A stretch of 64,000 nucleotides of DNA from Bemisia tabaci (Eukaryota; Arthropoda; Insecta; Hemiptera; Aleyrodidae), in assembly GCF_918797505.1 (NCBI RefSeq), contig NC_092793.1, positions 46,736,243 through 46,800,242 of the forward strand, written 5' to 3'. Shown one piece after another: positions 22,591-40,900 of this stretch. The translations under genes and the position numbers were made by a program. The notes beneath the pieces were generated by a model, which searched no databases, was not told the DNA's origin, and saw nothing but the letters and a program-made list of their open reading frames with translations. Positions within the stretch are counted from its first letter, which is position 1. Each line of letters opens with the position of its first letter.

Positions 22591-23700
22591 TATGGGTGCG
22601 TTAAAATTTATCGATATCTGTTTCGGAAAAGAGAAAAAAATTAACCGATTAAAGTGGTTTCATTAAAGATATTCTACGTAATCGAAAACGCCTTATGCCG
22701 CAAAGCTGAGCCATGTTGGCACTGGCCGCGGTCGGCCGGCCAGCGCCGAGCAAGACCGCAAGACCGCAATCATTATTGGAGTCCTGCTGACGTTGGTGAT
22801 ACACATTTTGTATGACAACGAATTGAAGGCGATTTAAGCGCGCTTTGATCCTGAGTTGTCGACGCAAGTATGCATCGCTCGTGAGTTGTGCCAGAGAGAG
22901 GAGGTCTTGTGAGTTCTGTAGCTAGTCTGCTAGTCCTGAAATATGCTGTGTTAAAAACCTACACTCTCTATTGCCCAGTCCAAGTTTTGATCCTTTCCTA
23001 CTTTTATTTTTTGGTGGATATCGTTCACGTGAGGGTGAGGCTCACTCTCAGTTTTTCTGGATAAGTAATGAATTCATCGGGGAGCTCGTAAGGTATATTC
23101 GAAAACCCACGGTTTATACGCTACATGCTTTAACTGGACAAGATAATGTTCACTTGAAGTTCGCCTTCAATTTCACCGCATAGGCAACAAATCTGCTGGA
23201 GAACACGAATAGTCGCCTACCCGAAGAACAGACAATATATCATCGCTCCTGAAGCGACGTTACCTATTCTGCTGTTATTTCGAATTTTAGAACTCGAGAT
23301 TCCCTCAAAATTCGACTAGTATAACCTTAATGATGTGGCTGGTTTAATTAAAACAGGAAATTGCGTCTTGTACGTGTAATCTACTAGAGTTATGAGGAAG
23401 CGCGCGTCAGTAAATGCGCAAAAGTAGACCTAATCAAGATACTCTATAATAGACAAAACAGCAGTAATTCTGTTGAGGACTTAGGTACAGCTGCTTAACG
23501 TATATTTCGACGGAAAACTCTATTCAGTACAATAATTATGAATAGATTTGTGAGGGGTTTAATTCATTTTCGTGCCGCTGGAGCGCGCAAGATGAGAAAC
23601 TGCAAAATTCCAATCAAAATCTCGGATATTTAGTGATATTTCATGACATAGAGAGCTTTCACTGTCATTTGCTCATTCGATCTGGCAACACTTACTACAA
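22591..23700. other. intergenic with a dispersed-repeat fragment
   Basis: At 23154-23194 the sequence TCGCCTTCAATTTCACCGCA then TAGGCAACAAA matches copies near 10627-10660 and 13290-13326. No supported gene. Confidence 0.4.
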
Positions 23701-23739
23701 AATACTACGCGTAGTACTACGATGCGTACGAGACGAATT

Positions 23740-24074
23740 CTAGGCCTCTCATTGGTCCGTTCTGTTTTGAAGGTTCATTCATAAAATTGCATAGCGCGTG
23801 CGCGTGCGCAGCACCCTGACAGCACGCTACGCGCGCAGCCGCATGGTTCTGCTTCATGAGTAATGGCGATTCTTCCTCGAACCTCGATCCTCGATTACCT
23901 TGGCGTAGATTACTGTAATGATTTAACGTGTCAAAGCAGAAGTAACGTATTCAACAAGAACAGCAAGATTGGAATAATCTGAATTTAAGTGTTAGCTAAA
24001 CATCTGAAGAACTGAACGTTTGTCGAGTTGTTAACGCTTAATTTACGATAGTGTGAAATTCAGACTTGCCAAAG
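23740..24074 (+). promoter_or_regulatory. probable promoter and 5' UTR of the 24075-28559 gene
   Basis: Just upstream of the first coding exon, GC content rises locally (GCGCGTGCGCGTGCGCAGC near 23796-23815), with an inverted CCAAT word (ATTGG at 23751). No clear TATA box is seen, as expected for a housekeeping-type start. The transcription start is not determined. Confidence 0.4.
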
Positions 24075-27000
24075 ATGTTGATCATCGATCAAACGTAAGT
24101 ACCTAGGTATTGTTCATGAAAATTAGCCCAACAAGTAGATTAGCGAAAAAAACGGTTGCTTCTTACCTCTTGGCGTGGGCTCAGGCTCAGAGGCTGAATG
24201 TAGTTGCATCACGTGAAAACCCTATCAATAGTGTAGTGTAGCAGCGCATACCTTTGAGATGAGTTTCTTGCTCACGAAATGTAATTTTACTAAGTCCGTG
24301 TTGTGGAAAAAATCGCACGCAGAAAGTTGAGCACACCGAAAGCACATGTACCGCGTCTAGGCGATCAGGGTTGCCAGGTTTGCTCAGGTGTCTGAACTTG
24401 GTCTGAACAGGAAACCTAACCTACAAACGTAAACAAACATTCAAACATTCTTGAGGATACTGATCTTGCTTCTTTCTTGCCGCTTCTTGTTTCAAGCACT
24501 TGGTTTTTTTCTCATGTCTTATGTAAGTACGTCTCTCAAGCTTGCTTCTCTCTCTTGATTTTTCAATCTTGACCTCTTCAAAGGTGCATATCAGCCTTTA
24601 AACCCTCTCCCGAAAAGAGCATGGCATGGCATGGCTAGACTGTATGGGAATGTTTCTAACAAAACTACAGAAACATCGTTCGACCTCTTTGAATTCTCCG
24701 CAACCGAAACAATTTTCGCTTAACAAGGAAGTATCCCTTCAAACCCAAGAATCTTAATGAGGAATCGTCGATCATATCCTCCTCCATAGTCCAACACTAC
24801 GTCAGCCAACACCTGTCCTTATTGGGCTGGAAAAATGTAGTATCTCTCATTATTACTGCCAGTGCAGTGATCGTAAGCAAAGCAAACCTAGAATATCATC
24901 AATACTGAGTCACACATTTATACTCCAAATTGTATGGTAACCTCCCTTTCAAATGTCGTTTATCTAAGTACCTGCAGAACCACAAGGTGTTTCAAAATAC
25001 TGATGATTGAAGGTTGAAGATGTGCATCTTTATTGCAACAGCTTATAATCTCCATTGGGCCTCTCAGGCAAGGTGTGGACTAAAGCACTTTGCAACATGA
25101 TTTTTCATCAAACTTTCATGAGGAAAATGAATTGCACAGTGCAACGGCTAGGAATCAATTCCTAAACAAGGTATACATTTTTAAAATGATCGTTGGTAAA
25201 AGGAAATAAGTAAAAATGACAGCATTTGTATAATTTAATGTCCATTTGATCCTTGTTTAAAGTAATTCCTTAAATATATTTCAGGAGTTGATTTTGCAAC
25301 TTTCTGTTGTGTGGGTTGCTTTCTACACCATATTTTGAAGAGGAAACATGTGATTTTTTTCTATTTCAGGCAGTCTAGTGGCCCAATGCAGAGCTGATGC
25401 TTTAGCCCTGCAAACTCCCAGAATTTGTGCCATATAAACAGGTGAACTTGAACCATGAGATACAAGATTTGTCACATAGCCTGTTGTTTGTTGAAAAAAT
25501 TTGAAAAAACTATAATGCCATTATTTGTTTCTCCAGTTTTCAGAATCCTGCAATGGGCGGTGATCAGACCTGTTACTCTGAATGTAGGAAGTTGGTAGAA
25601 AACTTAGTGAATGACATTAGCAATGGATTGGATGGAATGGAAACTGAAGTATTGCCAAAGATATCGCTGTTGAAGAAAAGCATTGGTGTCTTGATAGACC
25701 AGTCAGTATCTGTTAGCCGGTACGTACACTATTCCGTCCTTTTGCATCTAGATTATCCTGCGAAGCTCCTCCACTGTAGAAACACAGTTATGATACAAAC
25801 CATTCAATTTAATTACAGTAAGCTAAAGTTCTTGGACAGGGGGTCAGAGCTATTTATGTATCAGCATGAGCCTCCATAACTTATCAAAATTATTTTTACC
25901 GAAGAATAACATGAGATCGAAAAATTTCCTCCTGTAATTTGTGAGTGAATTTGTTTTTTCTGATTGGAAACATGTCAAGATAACCAATTCTTCCAGAGAG
26001 ACCTAAAATTTCCCAGAGATCATGAAGTAATAAGAAACCTGTCAAAACATGTTTTTTCGGAAGGTGCTGAATGGTGTACCTACTGTTGAGAGTTTTGCTT
26101 ACTTACAATTAGAATGGTCTTTTCTCATGTTGAGTCTTTATACATACTTACATGTAAGTAATCAAATCTGTGAAAAAGGGTCTTATCTTCCAGGAGAAAA
26201 TTTTCCTTAACTTTTTTCAAATGCATGAAAGAACAAAATACAGAAATTTTAATGCAAGTTTGACTCTGAAAGCTTAAAAATTGAAGAAGATATGACTTCT
26301 GAAGTTCCGAAACAAAAAATCCTAAGTTGTAGAAAAACATTGTTGCAGCTCATGCAAAAAGTCGAGGAAAATTTTTATGCGCAAGGTAAGGCCCATTTTC
26401 AGATATCCAGTCACATCTCATCAACCGGTCATCTTAACCATGTTTAGTAGTATTCTGTTTCCGATTTTTTTTTTTTTTTTGCAGGGCTCATATTGACAAA
26501 GATTTTCTCAGTGAGTTTGCTGATGTTGATATCAAAACACGCGTCCAAACCAAAATCTTCAATGCCCTCGAGGAAGAAATTTCTAAATTGAAGCTTTTAG
26601 TGTAAGGAGCCTTCATTATATTTTAAAAGTTACCATTATGTAATAATCTAATCGTTTCTGTAAACATTTTACTCTCCTCAAATTCCAGGGTTTCCACCAT
26701 ATGGAAGCAGGAAAAATACATTGATTTTCCGTGACAATGTGCCGACATACAGAATTCTAGTGATAAGCATCAAGAAATAGGTGGTTTGCAATTTCTCAAC
26801 ATTGTCAACTTTATATTATTTGTGCAGCTCCGTCTCTGGTGTTTCCAGGGCTGCAAAACTTCGGCGATCATACAACCAATCCAGTTGCGATGGGTTGAAA
26901 TATAAATGTGAAGGCTGCAAAAAGAGTTTTCAAAATGTGAAGGCAGCGCTACTTTTTGTGATTAAAACTAGTTAACTCATTGTTTGTTTCAGAATCTGAC

Positions 27001-28559
27001 AGAAAATCGTTATGGTCACTAGGAAAGAATACTGAATTAAGTGTTGTTTCAATGCCTGTTCAATTTTTACTTTGTTTTTGATTCTAGGAATGATCAGGAT
27101 ATGAAACTAATGAAGTGCAGATCAGCAATGGTCCCACTGGAAACAGTCACCTTAAGTCTAAAAGAATCTCATGTAAATTTGCTCAACGCCGTGGAGATGA
27201 CAAAAGACTGTTCACAGATTTTTACCCACCTGTATCCTTTTTATCTATTCTATAATATTTAGCTGCAAAGCAACTAAATCAATCCTTTCCATAAGGAAGT
27301 ATGTCTATAAATCTGAAAATGGCTCATTTTATGGTACAAATCGGAAAATGATTGATTTTTTTTAAAAATGTCGCATGTGCTGTGCAGTTTAGGTTAATAG
27401 CACACAAGAAAAAAATCATGGAGGTTAAATGTTTTCTCTGAAATCATGCAAAAACAAAAAATTATGCCAAAAGTGAGGTGAATATGGACTATATTGTTTC
27501 TAAAATTCTGTATGAAGAGACATGAAAAAAAAAAAACAATCTGACAGGGTTCCCCTATTTCATGCGACTGGTTGAGTTGCATGATCAGAATGTTTCTGCA
27601 TATCTGCTTTAGTTCCTATTTGATTTACCTATTATTAAACATTACAACCTTAACTTATAATCAGATGTATAAAGCTGCAAATTGCAACCGCGTGCATTAA
27701 ATATGAAGATATTTCCTCTTTAAATAAGTTGACCAATTTTCCAAATGACATCAGAAATGCGAAAAAAACTATTCTTGGTGAGTTGATTCATCATATCCTT
27801 TCATCATAAATAAATCAATTTTTATAAATGTTGTAGATTTAACAAGGGGAACTTCCTAAGCTGCCAACTGAGTGGAGCTGACATTTTTCTCATGGTCTCT
27901 TTCGATTAATTCATTGTTAACATGTAATTTTTTTCCTTTTCCAATGAGCCGGGGGAGCAGCGTAAAATTCCCAAAAATTCGGATTTTGAATACAGTCAGA
28001 CATTTAGGTACGCTTCGCTTACAAGGTGTAGTAGTTAGGGCCTGACTCAGTGGTTGTTGTATCTCACTGAACCCGTGGTATCTTAATTTCTACGGTCAGT
28101 AGCAAGATGTTGTTATGAGAGGTGCTTGAGGTGACCCTAAAAAGGGTTGTGAAATAATCTAGCCAACTGGCAGCGATGAATTCTGCATGTGTAAGGCTCA
28201 TCTGATCGACAAGAGGTATACATTTAAATTTTTGAAAAAAATCTGATCGGTTCCCTTGTTTGATTGCGATATTATTCACGATAACCAGTCATCCTTCAAA
28301 AAAGTAAAATGTAATTGGGAGTCTGCAGTGTTGCAAACCAAGATTTGCGGTTTTGTAGTTTTACCAACTATGTGTCACTTACTAATTCTAGATAAGAGAA
28401 CTTCCTCTCTCATCACATAGTGTATTATTTGTCAAAACATTTTTCAAACTCTTGATTTTTTTTGTAATTTTCATTTCAGAAAAGAAGAAAGCCATTGCAG
28501 ATCTCTTGCTGCTACCTATGAATGAGGAAGAAATCAAATTAGTCACTGTTGGAAACTGA
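24075..28559 (+). CDS. spliced gene for an unrecognised ~218-residue helical protein
   Basis: Coding exons by splice sites and phase: 24075-24094, 25537-25719, 26485-26601, 27088-27231, 27665-27777 and 28480-28559. All introns are GT-AG, with good donors (GTAAGT, GTACGT, GTAAGG, GTGAGT; GTATCC is weaker). The exons sum to 657 nt, exactly in frame to a TGA. Exon 1 encodes only six residues plus part of the next. An optional cassette at 26828-26893 (66 nt) is also in frame but has a poor donor (GTTGAA). The protein starts MLIIDQTFQNPAMGG; a second Met lies at residue 13. It is charged and helix-prone, with probable coiled-coil stretches (LVENLVNDISNGLDGM, IFNALEEEISKLKLLV, VTLSLKESHVNLLNAV), and ends LLLLPMNEEEIKLVTVGN. 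No signal peptide or membrane segment is apparent. I recognise no family; a small subunit of a coiled-coil complex is only a guess. A 25375-25440 stretch flanked by splice-like sites could be an alternative non-coding exon. Confidence 0.78.
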
Positions 28560-30400
28560 AATGTAGCATACCTAACGACACAACAGAGTGAATGAACACT
28601 TTAATTTAATGTACTTTTTCAAGTATCTTTCTTTCTCTTTATTTTCGTTAGAAGAGATGGAGGAATCCAAAACATAAGGGCGGAGGTGGCCTCTGTTTTG
28701 GCTAGTATGAAACCTTGCTACTAACTTATGCAGTTGATTTGTGCTGTCAGTTTCTCCATGGTGAACATACACAAAAATCTGTTGATCTTTTATCGTCATC
28801 GATGAATTCTGAACTTGGAATTTGTCAACTCTCCATGAACATTCACACTTTGTAACATTTTCGGGTTTCAAAATTGAAACTTGCACTCATTTAGTGAAGG
28901 AAAAGGAACTGAATAGTTTTTCGATGGCTATTGGATTCAATTTACGGTGGGGTCCACCAGCTCCTGTAGTCATTAATGCCTTAAATGAGGTGATATATCT
29001 CTAAGTAAAATTAGGACCATTGGACCCTGCTTTGCCTCAAATTGCATGTGCCGTCTTCTACAAATGAGACTGGAACCTCTAAGGTTCCTTAACATATACA
29101 TTTTTTGAGTTCAATTGAAAAAAAGATCGATTTTTTTCATATTTGGTTTTTTATTTTAGCTCGGTTTTGCTGGGCTTGTCTTTTTTCTGCCACCTACTGT
29201 TTTTTATTTTTTTTTTCTATTTTGCACATAAAACTATCGCAAAATGGGATCTAAAAGATTCTATCTGTAGACCCTATATCTTTGTGCGATATTGATGAGT
29301 GTAATGAGACACCAGGGAGTATACATCTCTGAACTCCCTCAGTACATTCTTCCTTATCTGATTACTTGGTGAGTAGCCATTTGATTTATTTTTACTCTCC
29401 ATTTTTTTTAAAATTGTTTTCAAAGTTGTATTTAAATGAGATTTATTACATTCAATTTAATGTAAGAAAGAAAGAGAGAAATTTTTTAAATTTGCAATAA
29501 TTTTTATTTATTGTCCTCATACATTTTAATTTAAATACGTAGAACCCATAATATTATTTATTGCATCCTGGCTCTACTTGTGGCCAATTATTATCTGTGA
29601 TACTTTGAAGAACGTTATTTTTGAAAAATATGAAACGAATTAATAAATAATGCTCTTCAACTTAATGATTGTATTTCTGTGTATTATTTTTGCAATTGTA
29701 CCTTAATTTACCTTTAATATTTTTTTCCTTATTTTACTCATTTTGAACCAATTAGAAATAACAGTAAGACTAACTTTCCAGACACGAATTTGAAAGGAAA
29801 ATGAAGTAAGGCTATGCAAAAAATTCATACATTTGATCTCAAGAATATGGTTACTCATTAATTGCTAGAAACAAGTAATAAACGTTCACTAATTCTTTCA
29901 ATGGTAGGTACTTAACATTAATTACATACTGATGGTGAAACTAAATGAACAAGCATCGCATTTTTGGTGTTTCAAAATATCTATTTTCGTTTTATTTTAT
30001 TGAAAGAGAACAAACCAATGCTATCACCTGAAATTTTACAAATTTAAGATCTTTCCTCGGATTTTTCTTCTTATACAAAAGAAAAATCGCGAAAGGTTTC
30101 GAGAAACAGCATTGAGTATTTTTCTATTTCAAATGTAAAATGTGATAGTGTCTACATTGACGCAGATGAAGGTACGCTTTCCTGCAGGTTCAACAGCAAT
30201 ACTTACCAGATTCTTTATCAAAGAATCATACAGAAAATTTTGACAAAGTTAGGAATTTTTTTTTTTTTTCCAAAAAATTCTGCTCTCCTAAGCGTAACCA
30301 AGGAAAAGAGGGTGTCTCTAAGTTTCAAGTAATGTTGTCCTTTGACTCAAGGCCTTCTGCCCAAGGGGAGGGCTCGATTTTTTTTTCTCGGTAAGTAAAT
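28560..30400. other. 3' region of the first gene and intergenic spacer
   Basis: AT-rich, no supported gene. Candidate polyadenylation signals AATAAA occur at 29642-29647 and near 29877. None close to the stop codon is canonical, so the 3' UTR length is unknown. Confidence 0.4.
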
Positions 30401-30409
30401 ATTTGATTT

Positions 30410-30446
30410 GATAAATGTATTTTTTATAATAAAAAATACATTTATC
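30410..30446. repeat. perfect 18-bp-arm hairpin
   Basis: GATAAATGTATTTTTTAT at 30410-30427 is followed after one base by its exact reverse complement at 30429-30446. Imperfect pairing (TTTGAT / ATCAAA) extends it outwards. A very AT-rich palindrome; could be a relic of a foldback element or a structured spacer. Confidence 0.85.
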
Positions 30447-30879
30447 GGATCAAACGTACCCTCCAAGAAGGAATTTTGTCGTATCACATGGCATGAAATG
30501 AATTTGAAATATGAAACACCTATATTGCATCTCTCAACAAAAACAATTCTAATGGAGTCCCCCCCTCTATAACTGGGGTACCCCTTTTAGCTCACTTTAC
30601 TTTATCGGCATCCCAGCTCATCGGTCTTGCTCGGGTTTAAATTATTATTGGCATTAATGGGGTCAGCTCTCGATGCAAATGTGCGGCCATGAATCTCAAT
30701 AAAAATACCACCACCGTGCATATTAATCTTTGCCGCTCATATTATGGGAGGTAGGAGGTAGCTCTGAACAATGAACAAACCACGAGCACTTTGATCGCTA
30801 ACGATCGTTAATTCATTGCGCAACTTTGCTGCCCAGAAAACGAATGATGATTTTAACGGAGTTTGAACTTTGGAGCCTT

Positions 30880-31119
30880 TTTCAAACCGACCAATCACAG
30901 CTTTAGCCGCTGTTGACCGTTTCTAGTTCGCGTTTTTTGTTGACAAGCGGCGGGACGCCGATGATGCGCCTGTGTGTGTGTGTAAAATTTGAGTGATATG
31001 AGTTAGTGTGTGTGCCGAGATAGTTCATGGTGACAAACGGGTGTGGAAATCGCTAAATAATTTTGGTTTTTGTGTCTTTCAGTTGTATTTTAGTTTTGAA
31101 TTATTAAGTTAAGTACAAA
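30880..31119 (+). promoter_or_regulatory. probable promoter and 5' UTR of the G-alpha-i gene
   Basis: A CCAATCA word at 30891-30897 precedes a locally GC-rich stretch (AAGCGGCGGGACGCCG, 30944-30959) and a short TG run (30970-30983). A possible acceptor (TTTTTGTGTCTTTCAG, ending 31082) lies 37 bp before the start codon, so part of the 5' UTR may come from an upstream exon. The start context is ACAAAATGG, favourable for initiation. Confidence 0.4.
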
Positions 31120-37992
<6,873 letters not shown>

Positions 37993-40900
37993 TATGCTGC
38001 TCTTAGGTACGAAGTATCCTGATCCGTTTTCGGTGTCTTAATCACTGGACCTCTGATGGTAGGTTCGGTAAAATGCCTCGCTTTATGCCATACTCCATGT
38101 GAAATCCTGGTCCATCAAATTAATTTATTAACTTTTTAATCTGTAAATAGGCCTTTGGTCCGCGGTTCCCAGCTAAACCTGAAACTGATCGTTTCAAGTT
38201 CCTTCTCTGGATCCCGATTTTTTTTTAATTTTTGGGACCTTGGTTTTGTGTACATTGAAGTTTTATGTCATAGGTTTATTTTATAATTCATTAGCTCTAA
38301 ATTTTTACTGGCCTAAACAGATGACGTATTGATTGCAAAAACTTTAGGTTACTCATTATTTCAAATGAAGATAATCCATGAGAAACTGCTAGATCTACAT
38401 CAGATCCCTATAGATGAGTGCAGATTTCTGTAAGTATCAGAAAATCGTAGGAAATACATAAGTACCATTTCTAAGGGAGAGGGGGGACGGTATCCCAGAA
38501 AATTACTGCTTTTCAAGGAAACACATTTTTTTGGACCACATTGTGCTCTCTTTTTTAGTTCACCATCAGCACCTGATTGAATGCAACTGAAATAATTTGT
38601 AATTTTGTGGTCTTGTATGTTCCACGATGGGGCATGTAAAGATTGTAAATATTGCTGGGAACCCTTATCCAAGGAATTAGCTCATTTTTCTTTTCTCTCT
38701 CTCTTTTTTTTTGCCAATTATCTCTCATTGATTCTTGACCAACCATGATTAAGGGATCTCAGTCCACAGATGCAAACTTTTTAGTAGGGCGATTTTACCT
38801 AGTCAGGTGATTAAACGGAATTTTACAATTTTGGCAATATGCTCTCTACAGTCCTGAAGAATGAGTTGCAAGTAATCAAGTAGTCAGTAGTGGTGCATGA
38901 TTTAGCGAGTATACTCATCTATGCATGCTAGGAAATATACCTGAATTGACAAGTTATCTCGCAGCATTCCTAGGCAATTGTTTTGGTCGCATTTTTTCAA
39001 TTTCCATATAAATAACGTCTCGAGCACTATTCTCAAGACGATGTAGGAGTGTTCTGTTGCCAACCTAAATGATTCCTAGTGATTTTTCTTCTAATTTGCT
39101 GCAATGAAGTATTTTATTTGAAAACTGTCTAGTCATCATTGCATTTCTAGGTGCAGAAGGCAAATTGATCATCGCATGCGAACGGGTTAAGTTAATTTTT
39201 TGTAAACGGAGCGGGCATTAAATTGTGTTATGATCCGGTTTTTTTGTATCTTGAACATAATAGGTTAGAATCATAAAGAACTTTTTTTCAAAAATGCGTT
39301 TTTTGAAGTGGAAACCCCGAGCCTCTGTAATTTGAGTTTGGTTTGACATCTTTTTTTCCTATATTTTCACTGAATGATTTTAAAAAATTGCTCAATTTTG
39401 AGTTTTTGTGGACTGAGGTTCTTCTTTCTGTGGACTGTCACACTTGTCTTTTTGGGTGTTTTATTTTCATACTTCTCTTTCTGTATAGTAATTCAGACAT
39501 TCTGACTGTTCTGTTACATTCCGCCTCTTTAGATTCATTGCATCAATTAATCAGTACCTGAATGAATTCGATCGCAGAATACAGTACCTCAAAACATTCT
39601 GTCAAAAACAAACATATTTTTTTACATCATTTCAGGACGAATAAATGATTTTTATGGCTCTATTCAAATTTTAACTTTAGTCAAACTGTAAGTTAAGTCT
39701 CGGCTGGTCCGAGTATTCAAGAATTGGATCTATTTTCTACTTTCCATTACCATTTACCAAGAGTTATTCAGGGTTTTTTCTTCCCTCTAATTTTTTCCTA
39801 CCTTAGCAAGAATTCATAAAATTTGCAGATTTTATCCTATTAAATTTCCAGTAGGACTACTTAGCAACTGAAAAACAAGGAGTTTCCTCTCTTTGTTCTT
39901 TTAAAGGGTTCACATCCCTCGTTAATATATTTCCTCAATTATTTACCTTTCTCAAGTTCATCAAGTATTGAAATCTTTCCCTCACTTTTCTTTAGAATTG
40001 TTACATTGGAATTTATCAAAGAGGAGTGTAAATTTTATTTCATCTGTAATATTTGCATATCAATTTTTAGTCCACTGACAAAGTCGTCTTAAATTTTCAA
40101 TGAAATCCGTACCAATATGTAGTAAATTTTATCGAGAGAAGCTGGTTAATAGTGATGATGAGTTCTTTACTATAATAATAGAGTAACAGAGCTTGTAGCA
40201 AGCATTCAAAGAAAATGTAAGAAACTTTAAAAAACGCTCTGATCAACTATAAAATTGTTGCTATCAATTACAACTGAAGACCTTTACTGTTCTGTGGATT
40301 TTTAATTTTTGTATAAGTTCAGTCTTCCATTGCATTTTATTTTTTTGAACATTTTTATTTAAAGGAAGCCTGCAAATTCCATTAAAATTAATTTGAATAG
40401 AATGATCTTCTGCACAAATAACTCAGGTTTATCCCAAGCTTGTCAGTGAGTTTGTTTAAAACACTGTTTTGGTCTCACGGAGCTATGTTATTTTAAATAA
40501 TCATAATTTTTCGGGGCATCTCTGAGGGAGCAAATTACTTAGGATAAAATTCGGAACAAAATTTTCAATGCTAACAAGTTAATTAAGTAAAAAGTTTTAC
40601 CTCAGCAGTATTCTTAACTGTTCCATTTCATCGCTAGTGAATTCACAGTTTTTATATTGTTATTTTTTATGAAATCTATTTTTATAATTTCAATGTTGTA
40701 TCTTTGTCATGCTCTATTCTATGTGCCTTTTGCTTTTTCTAACTTGAGTAAAATTTCTGTCCAGCTAACTTTCTGATTGAATACTTCAATGTTTTATTTA
40801 TTTATTTATTTATTTATTTTTTTTTGTACTTTTTCTACTTAAAATCAATTTTTATTTTGCAAATTTTCCAACTATCGTAATTTGTAAGCTCTCTTTCTAG

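Noticed and set aside
26781..26975. CDGLKYKCEGC zinc-finger-like stretch after the cassette exon
   Set aside because: It lies beyond the only in-frame donor and reading on leads to a stop; cysteine spacing is probably chance.
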